64,000 bases of DNA from an uncultured Tolumonas sp. (GCF_963556105.2 NZ_OY829944.1:750501-814500), one strand, 5' to 3'; shown: positions 8,139 through 17,806, counted from the first letter of the stretch. Numbers and translations are program-made. Notes: a model not told the origin generated them from the letters alone.

Positions 8139-11100
8139 TTAACTGGTGCGATGGCTGCGAACATCTCCTGCAGCTTCCTTATGTGATAGATAGAGAAAAT
8201 ACAGCACCGGGATCACCACCAGCGTCAGCACGGTCGAAGCAAACAACCCAAACAGCAGGCTGATGGCCAAGCCGCTAAAAATCGGGTCATCTAAAATAAA
8301 GGTAGCACCAATCATCGCGGCTAAGGCTGTCAGAATGATGGGTTTTGCCCGCACCACGCCGCTATTGATCACGGCTTCCGCCAGTTCCACGCCCGCCGCG
8401 CGTTGCTGATTTACAAAATCAACCAACAGGATGGAGTTGCGCACGATAATGCCCGCCAGCGCAATCATGCCTATCATCGACGTGGCAGTGAAAGGTGCGC
8501 CTATGATGGCATGGCCCGGCATGACGCCGACCAAGGTCAGTGGAATAGGCGCCATGATGATCAGCGGTACGCTGTAGGAGTTAAACTGCGCGACCACCAG
8601 AAAGTAGATCAACAAAATACCAACAGAATAGGCGATGCCCATGTCACGGAAGGTTTCATAGGTAATTTTCCATTCGCCATCCCACTTGATAGCGACACCG
8701 GAAAGTCCGTCCGGTTGTCCAATTAACGACTGTTGCCATGCTGGGTGTTTATCGCGCAATGTACCGGCGATTTCCGCCATACCATAAAGTGGGCTGTCGA
8801 GTTTACCCGCCATATCGGCGGTCACCATCACCATCGGTTGCATGTTTTTGTGCATGATGCTGTGCGGTTTGTTGGTTTTATTCACCTGCACCAACTCACT
8901 CAGTGCGATTGCTTTTCCGGTGGCAGCAGGCAGCGTCAGACTTAACACACCGAGCAGATCGACTTTTTCGCCATCCTCTAAACGCAGGCGGATCGGCTTG
9001 GCATATTTCTGATCGGGCACATGCAGATAACTGACATCTTCGCCGTTCAACGCACCGGCCAGTGTTTGCCGGATCGCAGCTTCTGCAATGCCGAGACGGG
9101 CAGCACGGGCACGATCAATCGTGATTTGCCAATGTTGCTGTTGCGCAGGGACATCAACGTCAATATCCACGATATCGGCGGTGTTTTTAAAAGTATCCTG
9201 GATCTGTAAGGCGGCCTGTTCACGCATAGCTTGTGTCGGGCCATACACTTCCGCCAGGATCGGCGACCACACCGGCGGGCCGGGTGGGATCTCGACCACT
9301 TTTAGTGTGGCACCCGTTTTTTCCGCTAAAGGTGCTAGCCGTTCTCTCGCATCACGAGCGATCTGATGGCTGGAACGTTCGCGTTCATGCTTGCCTTGCA
9401 GATTGACTTGTAGATCGCCAAGTTCTGCCGACTGGCGCATAAAATAATGCCGCACTAAGCCATTAAAATTGATTGGAGCCGATGTGCCGGCATAGATCTG
9501 CACTGAGGTCACTTCCGGGATCTGCTCGGCTTCATGCGCCAGTTGTTGTAATAGTGCCTGCGTTTGTTCCAGTGGTGTACCTTCCGGCAGATCGACCATC
9601 ACCTGAAACTCGGATTTATTGTCGAACGGCAGCATTTTTAGCACCACCAATTCCAACACCGGTAACGCTAACGACCCTAGCACCAACAAACCGACCACTA
9701 GCGCCAGTTTACGGCGTGCTTTTTTGGCATACTTACCAAGTAAGAATGAACCCAGAATGCGGCGCAGCAACCCGGTGGCTTTATGCTCCGATGTGCTTGC
9801 CGTGTTGTGATGAGATTTCAGCAGATGCAGCGCTAACCAAGGGGTAACGATGAATGCGACGGCCAAAGAAATCAGCATCCCTGTACTGGCATTGATCGGG
9901 ATCGGGCTCATGTAGGGGCCCATCATTCCACTGACAAACGCCATCGGTAGCAGTGCGGCAATCACCGTGAGTGTTGCCAGAATGGTCGGGCCGCCGACTT
10001 CATCCACCGCCTGCGGAATAGCTTCTTTCCAATTACCACCTGCTTGCTGATGTCGATGGATGTTTTCTACCACCACAATGGCATCATCGACCAGAATGCC
10101 GATGGAAAAAATCAGCGCAAACAGCGAGATACGATTTAAGGTAAAACCCCAGGCCCATGAGGCAAACAGCGTCATTGCCAGTGTTAGCACAATCGCACTA
10201 CCGACCACGGCCGCTTCGCGCCAGCCCATACTCAGCCACACTAAAATCACTACCGCGCTGGTAGCAAAAATCAGTTTACTGATGAGCTTGTTGGCTTTCT
10301 CATTCGCCGTCTGCCCATAGTCGCGCGTCAGGCTGACCTCAACCCCCTGCGGGATCAAAATGTTATGCACTTGTGCCATCCGCGCACTCACCGCACGGCT
10401 TAAATCGACGGCATTGATGCCCGGTTGCTTGGCGATCGCCAGCGTGACGGCAGGGTAGATTTTGCCTTGCTGGCTCATCCAGACATTGGCGGTTGGTACA
10501 TCGGCGTCTTCGCGGATTGTCGCTACATCAGCCAGATACACCGGATGCCCTTGCTGGCTACTGATAATCAACTGACCGACGTCGTCAGCGGAACCGAGAA
10601 ACTCACCGACTTGTAAGCTTATTTGTTGGTTATCTTGCGTCAGCGACAGATTGTTTTGCTGCTGATTGGCACTTTTTAGCACCTGTGAAATTTGCGGCCA
10701 ATTTAAACCAAATGCATTGAGTTTGGCTGGGTCAATCGTCACCTGTACGACCCTATCATGCCGCCCAACGGTCTGGATCTGGCGTGTGCCGGGTAGCCGC
10801 TTCAGCTCGGTTTCCAAGCCGTGTGCTATCTGTGTGAGTTGTTCCGCTGTAATGTCAGCCTGTTTGCTCCATAACGTTAAATTCAGGATCGGCACATCAT
10901 CAATGGCACGCGGTTTGACCAGCGGCTCGCCGACACCTAAACCGGCGGGTAACCAATCTTTGTTCGAGGCCAGTTGGTTATACAGATCGACTAACGCTTG
11001 CTGACGCGGTTTACCCACTTTGAACGCCACGATCAACATCGCACCACCGGGTTGCGAGAAGGAATACAGGGTGTCGATATCTTTCATTTCCGATAACACC

Positions 11101-11327
11101 TGCTCGGCAGGCAACGTTACCAGCTGTTCCACTTCCTGCGGGCTGGCGCCGGGGAAAGGAATGTAGATATCGGCGAACGTCACCTCGATCTGTGGTTCTT
11201 CCTCTTTCGGCGTCACCAGCACAGCGGCAAAACCTAACAGTAAACCCACGATAGCCAGCAACGGCGTAATGGGGGAATGCAGGAACTGACGGGCGATCCG
11301 CCCGGCGAGGCCAAGATCAGGGCGCAT
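8139..11327 (-). CDS. RND efflux transporter permease
   Basis: Inner-membrane proton-driven pump subunit of the resistance-nodulation-division superfamily; it should export hydrophobic or toxic compounds with its adaptor. The start was set at the ATG at 11327, giving 1062 residues, because GGGAGG lies just before it and it overlaps the adaptor gene by 11 bases. Family marks are the first membrane helix followed by PKEEEPQI, the TM4 aspartates in GILVDDAIVVVEN, and a repeat of the two-half architecture (GIIVRNSILLVDFVNQ in the second half). It belongs to the drug/solvent-like rather than heavy-metal branch by eye. No TolC-type gene is in the cluster, so an outer-membrane partner must come from elsewhere. 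Confidence 0.93.
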   Translation of the reverse strand: MRPDLGLAGRIARQFLHSPITPLLAIVGLLLGFAAVLVTPKEEEPQIEVTFADIYIPFPGASPQEVEQLVTLPAEQVLSEMKDIDTLYSFSQPGGAMLIVAFKVGKPRQQALVDLYNQLASNKDWLPAGLGVGEPLVKPRAIDDVPILNLTLWSKQADITAEQLTQIAHGLETELKRLPGTRQIQTVGRHDRVVQVTIDPAKLNAFGLNWPQISQVLKSANQQQNNLSLTQDNQQISLQVGEFLGSADDVGQLIISSQQGHPVYLADVATIREDADVPTANVWMSQQGKIYPAVTLAIAKQPGINAVDLSRAVSARMAQVHNILIPQGVEVSLTRDYGQTANEKANKLISKLIFATSAVVILVWLSMGWREAAVVGSAIVLTLAMTLFASWAWGFTLNRISLFALIFSIGILVDDAIVVVENIHRHQQAGGNWKEAIPQAVDEVGGPTILATLTVIAALLPMAFVSGMMGPYMSPIPINASTGMLISLAVAFIVTPWLALHLLKSHHNTASTSEHKATGLLRRILGSFLLGKYAKKARRKLALVVGLLVLGSLALPVLELVVLKMLPFDNKSEFQVMVDLPEGTPLEQTQALLQQLAHEAEQIPEVTSVQIYAGTSAPINFNGLVRHYFMRQSAELGDLQVNLQGKHERERSSHQIARDARERLAPLAEKTGATLKVVEIPPGPPVWSPILAEVYGPTQAMREQAALQIQDTFKNTADIVDIDVDVPAQQQHWQITIDRARAARLGIAEAAIRQTLAGALNGEDVSYLHVPDQKYAKPIRLRLEDGEKVDLLGVLSLTLPAATGKAIALSELVQVNKTNKPHSIMHKNMQPMVMVTADMAGKLDSPLYGMAEIAGTLRDKHPAWQQSLIGQPDGLSGVAIKWDGEWKITYETFRDMGIAYSVGILLIYFLVVAQFNSYSVPLIIMAPIPLTLVGVMPGHAIIGAPFTATSMIGMIALAGIIVRNSILLVDFVNQQRAAGVELAEAVINSGVVRAKPIILTALAAMIGATFILDDPIFSGLAISLLFGLFASTVLTLVVIPVLYFLYLSHKEAAGDVRSHRTS

Positions 11328-12360
11328 ATTGGCCTCCCTGCTTTGCGATAACGGCATAGGCATCTTTGGCAATCACGTCACCGGCGTTCAACCCAGCCAG
11401 GATCTCGATTTGTCCGTCATAGTGGCGGCCTAACCTCACTTGCCGTAACACAAAACCGTTTTTTTCCGCCAGATACACGGCAGACAATTCGTTTTGCCGC
11501 AACACCGCATTTTCCGGGATCAGCAGCTTCGGCTTGCTGTCTAATGGCATGGCTAATTTCACCCAACTGCCATTGCGCCAAACCGGCGTGGTTTGTTTCG
11601 GCAAATTCGCCCGTAACGTAAAGCTGTGGCTGGTCGGATCAGCGAACTGATACAGCTGATGCTGCGGCAGTGTAATGACCTGACCATCAGGAAAAGTGAT
11701 TTGTAGCGTCGTCGTCTCTTTCAACTGCGCAACGTAACGTGCCGGCAGCGAAGCCACCACGCGCATATTTTCGAAGGCATAACCACTGAGTAACGGCTGG
11801 CCGGGGTTGACGGTTTCACCTAATGACACATGACGGGCGGATACTATGCCAGCATACGGGGCGACAATACGGGTAAAACCGAGATTTTCGCCAGCTTGAA
11901 CCAGTTCCGCTCGTGCTTGCTTGAGCACACTGGCGGCAGCTTGCGCTTCCGTGGCGGCACTGTCGTATTCGCGGCGGGAAACCGAGCCTTTTTGGACTAA
12001 ATCAACCAGTCGTAACCGTTGCCGTTCGGCATCGTTATAACGCACTTCCGCCGCTTTCACTGCCGCTTTGGCTTGGTCTTGTCCGGCGGTTTGTGAGGTG
12101 TTGGTGATTTCAACTAACAGATGACCACTGGGCACCACATCATTCACATCGACGCTGATGGCGCTCACCCGCCCGCTGGTTTGCGCTGAAACCGTTCCTT
12201 GATCAATTGGCTCTACTCTGGCGTCCATGACAAACCAGTCTGGCACATTAGCTGGTTGCACGCTGAGTGTATCGGGCGCAGAAGGGGTTATCTCGGCATA
12301 CGCAGCGTTCATGAAGACTGAGTTCGTACACAGTATGAGGAGTACTAGAAAATGACGCAT
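11317..12360 (-). CDS. RND periplasmic adaptor (membrane fusion protein)
   Basis: The 347-residue adaptor joins the RND permease to an outer-membrane channel. A Sec signal peptide is visible at the N-terminus, ending near YAEIT, with no lipobox cysteine. A biotinyl-lipoyl-like half motif (ARVEPIDQGTVSAQTSGRV) is followed by a coiled-coil hairpin (about residues 80-150), the second lipoyl half (IVAPYAGIVSARHV) and beta-barrel domains. The strong AAAGGAG ribosome binding site is shared in sequence with the divergent DUF2892 gene. It is first in the operon and overlaps the permease gene. Its promoter region holds an AT-rich palindromic operator, see 12374-12395. Confidence 0.92.
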   Translation of the reverse strand: MRHFLVLLILCTNSVFMNAAYAEITPSAPDTLSVQPANVPDWFVMDARVEPIDQGTVSAQTSGRVSAISVDVNDVVPSGHLLVEITNTSQTAGQDQAKAAVKAAEVRYNDAERQRLRLVDLVQKGSVSRREYDSAATEAQAAASVLKQARAELVQAGENLGFTRIVAPYAGIVSARHVSLGETVNPGQPLLSGYAFENMRVVASLPARYVAQLKETTTLQITFPDGQVITLPQHQLYQFADPTSHSFTLRANLPKQTTPVWRNGSWVKLAMPLDSKPKLLIPENAVLRQNELSAVYLAEKNGFVLRQVRLGRHYDGQIEILAGLNAGDVIAKDAYAVIAKQGGQYAP

Positions 12361-12373
12361 GACCCAGCTCCTT

Positions 12374-12395
12374 TAAATTAGATAATTCTAATTTA
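12374..12395. promoter_or_regulatory. Palindromic operator in front of the RND operon
   Basis: A perfect palindrome of arms TAAATTAGA and TCTAATTTA with spacer TAAT lies just upstream of the adaptor ribosome binding site. The core AATTAGA-N4-TCTAATT recurs at 12519-12536 in front of the divergent gene. Such AT-rich dyads next to DUF2892 genes recall operators of ArsR-type BigR/YgaV/SqrR repressors that respond to sulfide or persulfide; this link is an inference. No ArsR gene is in the window. Confidence 0.65.
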
Positions 12396-12518
12396 TATTC
12401 TTATGAATATCTTGCAACTACTTATTAGTTTAGTTGTGTTGGTGGTTGCTGAGAAAAATTGCACAGAAATGAATTTTTAGGTTGGCAAGCCCAGTATTGA
12501 GCCGGAGCGACTATATTT

Positions 12519-12536
12519 AATTAGATAGATCTAATT
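12519..12536. promoter_or_regulatory. Second copy of the palindromic operator, before the DUF2892 gene
   Basis: AATTAGA-TAGA-TCTAATT is a perfect dyad with the same arm and spacer lengths as the copy at 12374-12395. The DNA from the right arm into the ribosome binding site (ATCTAATTTAAAGG) is identical at both genes when read in the direction of transcription. A possible -35 TTGAGC (12497-12502) puts the -10 inside the operator, which would fit repression. Confidence 0.65.
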
Positions 12537-12551
12537 TAAAGGGGGAACATC

Positions 12552-12740
12552 ATGACGGTCGATAAAGCAGTACGCGCCTTTGCCGGGGTGATGGTTTTAG
12601 TCTCGGTGGCACTGACTTACTGGCTCAGCCCATGGTTTGTGCTGTTAACCTTGTTTGTCGGGGCGAATATGATTCAAAGCTCTTTCACCGGATTTTGTCC
12701 GGCTGAAATGTTTTTCAGAAAAATGGGGCTTAAAGATTAA
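12552..12740 (+). CDS. YgaP-like DUF2892 small membrane protein
   Basis: A 62-residue protein with the DUF2892 fold, two membrane helices and the motif SSFTGFCPAEMFF. It matches the membrane domain that follows the rhodanese in YgaP. In other bacteria such proteins occur with sulfide-detoxification genes and BigR/YgaV-type regulators. Here it stands alone, without a rhodanese, divergent from an RND pump and behind the same operator. AAAGGGGG precedes the ATG. A joint role with the pump in sulfur or redox stress is an inference from the shared operator. Confidence 0.88.
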   Translation: MTVDKAVRAFAGVMVLVSVALTYWLSPWFVLLTLFVGANMIQSSFTGFCPAEMFFRKMGLKD

Positions 12741-12773
12741 ACATTCATTTTATGGGAGGCCGAACCTGCTGGT

Positions 12774-13091
12774 TCAGCGCTCTCCTGACATACCAAATTC
12801 AATCGCTGCCTGCGTGTAGAAAATATTAAGATTCTCTTTTTTCAGTAACGCAAACATTATCTCTGCTTCTTCCGCAGTAACCGCCATGGTCACTTGTAAC
12901 GGTTGCTCGGTTAACTCAAAAAAATGTACAGAATGCAGCTTTTTGTCGTGGCCAAAACCTTCATTGGCAGCTGTTAGTGTCGCCCCACGAATGCCAATCT
13001 CTTTTGTTTGTTCGAGTAACCATAACGCCAGTGATTGACCATGCACAGAACGGTCTTGTTGTGTGAAAAACGTTAGCTTAAAGCCTTGCAT
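12774..13091 (-). CDS. DUF190 family protein
   Basis: A 105-residue soluble protein of the DUF190 (COG1993) family, which resembles P-II-like alpha/beta folds and is often encoded beside crcB. The ATG at 13091 was chosen over the in-frame GTG at 13097 because GGAGG lies five bases before it. That Shine-Dalgarno overlaps the crcB stop codon, so translation of the two genes is probably coupled. The motif IGIRGATLTAANEGFG is typical of the family. A role with the fluoride channel is suggested by context only; the molecular function is not established. Confidence 0.85.
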   Translation of the reverse strand: MQGFKLTFFTQQDRSVHGQSLALWLLEQTKEIGIRGATLTAANEGFGHDKKLHSVHFFELTEQPLQVTMAVTAEEAEIMFALLKKENLNIFYTQAAIEFGMSGER

Positions 13092-13100
13092 AAGCACCTC

Positions 13101-13487
13101 CTAAGGCACTCGTTGTAATAAGTTCATCGAGGCCATACCCAACAACGTCATCGCCAGTGAACCCAAAACATGCACAGAAATCGCAGCACCAGCCCAAGCT
13201 AATCGGCCTTGTTGTAATAAGGCGGTCACTTCGGCGGAAAAAGTTGAAAAGGTCGTCAAACCACCGAGAAAACCCGTGATCACGAGCAGACGCCATTCCG
13301 GTGGCAAACTCGGGTTCCCTGCAAAAAAGGTGATCGCCAAACCGATCAGATAACCACCGAGTAAATTAGCCGCCAACGTGCCCAGTGGAATAGTGGGGAA
13401 TAGCGCATTCAGCCCCAAACCTAAAAACCAACGGCTGACGGCACCGGCAGAAGCGCCAAGACTGATGGCTAAAATCGAATACAACAT
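13101..13487 (-). CDS. crcB: Fluoride channel Fluc/CrcB
   Basis: A 128-residue, four-helix membrane protein that forms a dual-topology dimer and lets fluoride leave the cell. Family marks are GALSRW-like [15 protein letters not shown] and [13 protein letters not shown]; the last is the pore and sodium-site segment. AAGGAC precedes the ATG. It is followed directly by the DUF190 gene. I looked for a fluoride riboswitch in the roughly 110 bases upstream and could not make one out, so regulation is unclear. The 253 bases between this gene and the repeat lipoprotein gene hold both divergent promoters and no other feature I can name. Confidence 0.93.
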   Translation of the reverse strand: MLYSILAISLGASAGAVSRWFLGLGLNALFPTIPLGTLAANLLGGYLIGLAITFFAGNPSLPPEWRLLVITGFLGGLTTFSTFSAEVTALLQQGRLAWAGAAISVHVLGSLAMTLLGMASMNLLQRVP

Positions 13488-13740
13488 GAACAGTCCTTAA
13501 TATAAAAACCGGGCAGGATGTGTATTACTGATCACCTGACCGAGGAAAAATGATATTTCATCGCTGAATTAAGTATAGCTTTCGTCGGATTCCCTGACTA
13601 CACGGTAACGTTTCGTATTGTGTGAGCAAAAAATGTCTTTGAAATGCGAAATTTTTTTCTGGTTAATTGTCGGCGGATGTTTTTTCTGTCGGTAACGATT
13701 ATGCTTAACCGGAGCGTAACAATAAAAACAATCTGGGAAC

Positions 13741-14334
13741 ATGCCGATGAAAATAGGTTCTTATTTCGTGTTGGCTGCAGTTCTAACCATGATGACTGGG
13801 TGTGTTGTTTACGATGATCCATATTATCGGCATGACCAACGCTACAGACGGGTTTACCGAGTCGATGATGACCAACGATATCAACCGGTCTACCAAATAG
13901 ATGATGATCGGAGGTATCAACCGGTCTACCGAATCGAAGATAATCGGAGATACCAGCCAGTCTACCGGATAGAAGATAACCGGAGAAACCAACCGGATCA
14001 TCGGATGGATGATAATCGGAGAAACCAACCAGAGCATCGGATGGATGATAATCGGAGAAACCAACCAGAGCATCGGATGGACGATAATCGGAGAAACCAG
14101 CCGGAGCATCGGATGGATGACAATCGGAGAAACCAGCCGGAGCATCGGATGGATGACAATCGGAGAAATCAGCCAGAACACCGGATGAATAACGATAACC
14201 CGAGAAACCAACCAGCGCCTCAAATGAATAATGATCAAGGGCGTAGGCCGATTCAACTTAATAACGGTGTGCCAGTGCCGCCACATTTAGTACCGAAAAA
14301 AGAGTGTTCTCCGGAGCAGAAAGACCGCTGCTGA
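13741..14334 (+). CDS. Repeat-containing putative lipoprotein
   Basis: I do not recognise a named family. The 197-residue protein begins with a signal peptide and a possible lipobox (MMTGC, C21). Residues 31-150 are ten tandem 12-residue units: early ones read like DDQRYQPVYQID, later ones DNRRNQPEHRMD, five of the latter in near-identical form. The tail is proline- and asparagine-rich and ends with two cysteines. The composition is highly charged and hydrophilic, so the repeat is probably extended. GGGA lies before the first ATG; the ATG two codons on is also possible. It is monocistronic, upstream of acnB. A cell-envelope or periplasmic role is inferred from the lipobox. Confidence 0.78.
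   Translation: MPMKIGSYFVLAAVLTMMTGCVVYDDPYYRHDQRYRRVYRVDDDQRYQPVYQIDDDRRYQPVYRIEDNRRYQPVYRIEDNRRNQPDHRMDDNRRNQPEHRMDDNRRNQPEHRMDDNRRNQPEHRMDDNRRNQPEHRMDDNRRNQPEHRMNNDNPRNQPAPQMNNDQGRRPIQLNNGVPVPPHLVPKKECSPEQKDRC
13831..14190 (+). repeat. Ten 36-bp in-frame tandem repeats
   Basis: Units of 36 bases encode 12 residues each. The last six share the core cggagaaa at exact 36-base intervals with few substitutions; the first four are diverged. This pattern suggests recent expansion at the 3' side of the array by slippage or unequal crossing-over, with copy number likely to vary between strains. Confidence 0.92.
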
Positions 14335-14460
14335 TCTGCGGTTATGTTTCTATTTTGCATATAAATTCACTATAGTTGTCCCCCGTTTGCTTCACAGCCA
14401 AGCTACTGACAACTGTTCAGGGATGAGCGGCGGGGCTGATTTTCCAGAGAGGAGTGCATT

Positions 14461-17058
14461 GTGCTAGAAAGCTATCGTCAACATGTTGCAGAACGTGCTG
14501 CGCAAGGTATTGCGCCAAAACCATTATCAGCCGAACAGGTTGCCGCGCTGGTTGAATTACTGAAAAACCCACCGGCCGGTGAAGAAGCCGTATTACTAGA
14601 GCTGCTGGCTGATCGTGTACCACCGGGAGTCGATGAAGCTGCTTATGTAAAAGCCGGTTTTCTGGCTGCTGTCACCAAAGGTACCGTAACCTCACCCGTG
14701 ATCAGTGCGGAAAAAGCGACTGAATTGCTGGGTACCATGCAAGGCGGTTACAACATTCAACCGCTGATCGATCTGCTGGATGATGCCAAACTGGCCCCAA
14801 TCGCCGCGAAAGCACTGTCGCACACCTTGCTGTTGTTTGATTCTTTCCATGACGTGCAGGAAAAACTGCAAGCGGGTAATGCCTATGCCAAACAGGTCAT
14901 GGAATCATGGGCCAATGCCGAATGGTATTTGAACCGTCCTCAGCTGGCTGACAAAGTCACCCTGACCGTTTTCAAAGTGACCGGTGAAACCAACACCGAC
15001 GATCTGTCGCCAGCGCAAGATGCCTGGTCGCGTCCTGATATTCCATTGCACGCCTTAGCGATGCTGAAAAACAGCCGTCCGGGGATTACCGCCGATCAAG
15101 AAGGCGCGGTTGGCCCGATCAAAACGCTGGATGCCCTGAAACAGAAAGGTTTCCCACTGGTGTATGTGGGTGATGTAGTGGGTACCGGTTCATCGCGTAA
15201 ATCTGCGACTAACTCCGTGCTGTGGTTCATGGGTGATGATATCCCGAACGTGCCAAACAAACGTGCTGGTGGTTTCGTACTGGGTGGCAAAATTGCCCCG
15301 ATCTTCTTCAATACCATGGAAGATGCCGGCGCGCTGCCAATCGAGCTGGATGTCAGCAAAATGAACACCGGTGATGTCATCGACATCTATCCGTATGCCG
15401 GTAAAGTGACTGCGCATGGCAGTGACGAAGTGATTGCTACATTCGAGCTGAAAACCGACGTGCTGCTGGATGAAGTGCGTGCTGGTGGCCGTATTCCATT
15501 GATCGTGGGTCGTGGTCTGACCGACAAAGCGCGTGACATGCTGGGCCTACCAGCATCGACCGTGTTTAACCGTCCGAAACCAGTCGCTGATACCGGTAAA
15601 GGTTACACACTGGCGCAGAAAATGGTTGGTAAAGCTTGTGGTGTTGCTGGTATTCGTCCGGGCACTTACTGTGAACCGAAGATGACCACCGTGGGTTCGC
15701 AAGATACCACCGGCCCGATGACCCGCGACGAGCTGAAAGATCTGGCCTGTCTGGGCTTCTCAGCGGATCTGGTGATGCAGTCATTCTGTCACACGGCAGC
15801 TTATCCAAAACCAGTTGATGTGCAGACGCACCACACGCTGCCTGATTTCATCATGAACCGTGGTGGTGTTTCGCTGCGTCCGGGCGATGGTGTTATCCAT
15901 AGCTGGCTGAACCGTATGCTGCTGCCGGATACCGTCGGTACTGGTGGTGACTCACACACCCGCTTCCCAATCGGCGTTTCTTTCCCTGCGGGCTCTGGTC
16001 TGGTGGCGTTTGCTGCTGCTACCGGTGTGATGCCATTGGATATGCCAGAGTCTGTGCTGGTGCGCTTTAAAGGCGAATTGCAGCCAGGTATCACCTTGCG
16101 TGATCTGGTGCATGCGATCCCTTACCAAGCCATTCAGATGGGTCTGCTGACTGTTGAGAAAGCCGGCAAGAAAAACATCTTCTCGGGCCGTATTCTGGAA
16201 ATCGAAGGTCTGCCACAACTGAAAGTGGAGCAAGCATTTGAACTGGCTGATGCCAGTGCTGAGCGTTCTGCTGCAGGCTGTACCATCAAGCTGGATGAAG
16301 CGCCAATTGCTGAATACCTGAATTCCAACATCGTGATGCTGAAATGGATGCTGGCAGAAGGTTACGGTGATAAACGCACCATCGAGCGTCGTATCGCCGG
16401 CATGCAGGAATGGCTGGCCAATCCAAAACTGATGGAAGCCGATGCGGATGCAGAATACGCCGCGATCATTGAAATCGACATGAACGAAATCAAAGAGCCG
16501 ATCCTGTGTGCACCGAACGATCCGGATGATGCGCGTCTGCTGTCTACTGTTGCGGGCGATAAAATCGATGAAGTGTTCATCGGTTCTTGCATGACCAACA
16601 TCGGTCACTTCCGTGCAGCCGGTAAATTGCTGAACCAGTTCAAAGGTCAGCTGCATACCCGTCTGTGGATCGCGCCACCGACCAAAATGGATCGTGACCA
16701 ACTGACCGAAGAAGGTTATTACGGTATTTTCGGTCGCGTGGGTGCGCGTATCGAAATCCCGGGCTGTTCTCTGTGTATGGGTAACCAAGCGCGTGTTGGC
16801 GATGGCACCACTGTGGTATCTACCTCGACCCGTAACTTCCCGAACCGTTTAGGTCAGGGCGCGAACGTCTATCTGGCTTCGGCGGAACTGGCTTCTGTAG
16901 CCGCGATTCTGGGCCGGATCCCAAGCGTAGAAGAATATCAATCTTACGCGAAGGAACTGGATGCGATGGCGGCCGACGTTTATCGTTATCTGAACTTTGA
17001 TCAGATCGCCAGCTATACCAGCAAAGCAGCGGAAGTGATTTTACAAGTACCCGCATAA
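14461..17058 (+). CDS. acnB: Aconitate hydratase B
   Basis: The main TCA-cycle aconitase, converting citrate to isocitrate through cis-aconitate with a [4Fe-4S] cluster. The 865-residue length and the N-terminal HEAT-like domain are those of AcnB. Cluster ligands are C710 in GSCMTN and C769 and C772 in CSLCMG. Translation starts at GTG, supported by AGAGGAG before it and by the N-terminus [20 protein letters not shown], which matches family starts. The gene is monocistronic and followed by its own terminator, then yacL. In the family the apo-form binds mRNAs when iron is short. Confidence 0.97.
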   Translation: MLESYRQHVAERAAQGIAPKPLSAEQVAALVELLKNPPAGEEAVLLELLADRVPPGVDEAAYVKAGFLAAVTKGTVTSPVISAEKATELLGTMQGGYNIQPLIDLLDDAKLAPIAAKALSHTLLLFDSFHDVQEKLQAGNAYAKQVMESWANAEWYLNRPQLADKVTLTVFKVTGETNTDDLSPAQDAWSRPDIPLHALAMLKNSRPGITADQEGAVGPIKTLDALKQKGFPLVYVGDVVGTGSSRKSATNSVLWFMGDDIPNVPNKRAGGFVLGGKIAPIFFNTMEDAGALPIELDVSKMNTGDVIDIYPYAGKVTAHGSDEVIATFELKTDVLLDEVRAGGRIPLIVGRGLTDKARDMLGLPASTVFNRPKPVADTGKGYTLAQKMVGKACGVAGIRPGTYCEPKMTTVGSQDTTGPMTRDELKDLACLGFSADLVMQSFCHTAAYPKPVDVQTHHTLPDFIMNRGGVSLRPGDGVIHSWLNRMLLPDTVGTGGDSHTRFPIGVSFPAGSGLVAFAAATGVMPLDMPESVLVRFKGELQPGITLRDLVHAIPYQAIQMGLLTVEKAGKKNIFSGRILEIEGLPQLKVEQAFELADASAERSAAGCTIKLDEAPIAEYLNSNIVMLKWMLAEGYGDKRTIERRIAGMQEWLANPKLMEADADAEYAAIIEIDMNEIKEPILCAPNDPDDARLLSTVAGDKIDEVFIGSCMTNIGHFRAAGKLLNQFKGQLHTRLWIAPPTKMDRDQLTEEGYYGIFGRVGARIEIPGCSLCMGNQARVGDGTTVVSTSTRNFPNRLGQGANVYLASAELASVAAILGRIPSVEEYQSYAKELDAMAADVYRYLNFDQIASYTSKAAEVILQVPA

Positions 17059-17080
17059 AACGGTAATTTGTGATCACATG

Positions 17081-17114
17081 AAGGGCAGGTCATCGACTTG
17101 CCCTTCTCTTTTTT
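17081..17114 (+). terminator. Terminator after acnB
   Basis: The 11-bp stem AAGGGCAGGTC with GACTTGCCCTT has a three-base loop and is followed by TCTTTTTT. It ends acnB transcription before yacL. Confidence 0.9.
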
Positions 17115-17235
17115 CGCTGTTTCCAATAACTTTCAACTATTGTTAATAAGTAAACATAATCAGGCAAACGCAGTCTGCAGACAGGCTGAAAAGGTGAGGG
17201 ATGACCCGTATTGCCGTTGTTCAGGAGAGCAAGGT

Positions 17236-17607
17236 ATGGATCATGAGTTTGTCCGGGATATAGACGGTCGTTGCCGGGCTCGTTTATCGATGGGGCATGA
17301 AGCCTTTGGCTTTTGGCTGACCGATGAATTGGGTGAAAATTTACCCCTTTGTGATGAAATTCTGAAAGCCACCGCGCACTTATTACATGGCGGAGACGAT
17401 TATAAATTATCTGGCAAGACCTTTTGTCTGTATCTGGAAGAAGAGGCGGCCACCGTCAGCGCGTTGGAGCTGCAATTTGAAACACCGATAGAAGATAATG
17501 AGCAGGGTTTAAGTTATTACGATGATGAGTTATTTGCCGCTTGTGGTCTGGAAGACTTTGAATTGTTACTTCGTGCCTGGCGTGAGTTTATTACTGAGCA
17601 AGAATAG
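17236..17607 (+). CDS. yacL: UPF0231 protein YacL
   Basis: A 123-residue acidic protein of the UPF0231 family, which follows acnB in many gammaproteobacteria. The start MDHEFVRDIDGRCRARLSMG matches family N-termini, so the ATG at 17236 was taken. The longer frame from 17098 runs through the acnB terminator and is not credible. AGGAGAGCAAGG supplies the ribosome binding site. The conserved SYYDDEL and GLEDF segments are present. Function is unknown. It has its own terminator. Confidence 0.9.
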   Translation: MDHEFVRDIDGRCRARLSMGHEAFGFWLTDELGENLPLCDEILKATAHLLHGGDDYKLSGKTFCLYLEEEAATVSALELQFETPIEDNEQGLSYYDDELFAACGLEDFELLLRAWREFITEQE

Positions 17608-17624
17608 ATAAATGACCCACAATG

Positions 17625-17647
17625 ACGCCCCTTTTTGGGGCGTTTTT
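17625..17647 (+). terminator. Terminator after yacL
   Basis: The stem ACGCCCC with GGGGCGT encloses five T and is followed by a T-run. Confidence 0.9.
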
Positions 17648-17746
17648 GTTGCGGTGCTGGCGGGAAGTGCATAATTGCGTTCATCAATAGTATGATGAAT
17701 GAGTTTTTTATTGTTAAATGATTGAAAAATAAGAATATTTAATAAA

Positions 17747-17762
17747 TGGCACAGACATTGAA
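17747..17762 (+). promoter_or_regulatory. Sigma-54-like promoter of the P-II gene
   Basis: TGGCAC-AGACA-TTGAA matches the sigma-54 consensus TGGCAC-N5-TTGCA with exact -24/-12 spacing; the -12 GC reads GA. It lies 44 bases before the P-II start codon. Nitrogen control of P-II genes by NtrC and sigma-54 is well known. No clear NtrC dyad was recognised upstream. The variant -12 element lowers certainty. Confidence 0.6.
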
Positions 17763-17806
17763 TTGTTTCAGTTAAGCCCAATTAACCAGGGAGTGGGAGT
17801 TTAACT

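Noticed and set aside
13488-13600. Fluoride riboswitch upstream of crcB
   Set aside because: The region lacks the ordered crcB-motif helices and conserved segments; only short chance matches such as GCGATG were seen.
13831-14190. CRISPR-like array of 36-bp repeats
   Set aside because: The units abut with no spacers and stay in one reading frame; it is a protein repeat.
17098-17235. N-terminal extension of YacL
   Set aside because: It begins inside the acnB terminator, and the family start is at 17236.
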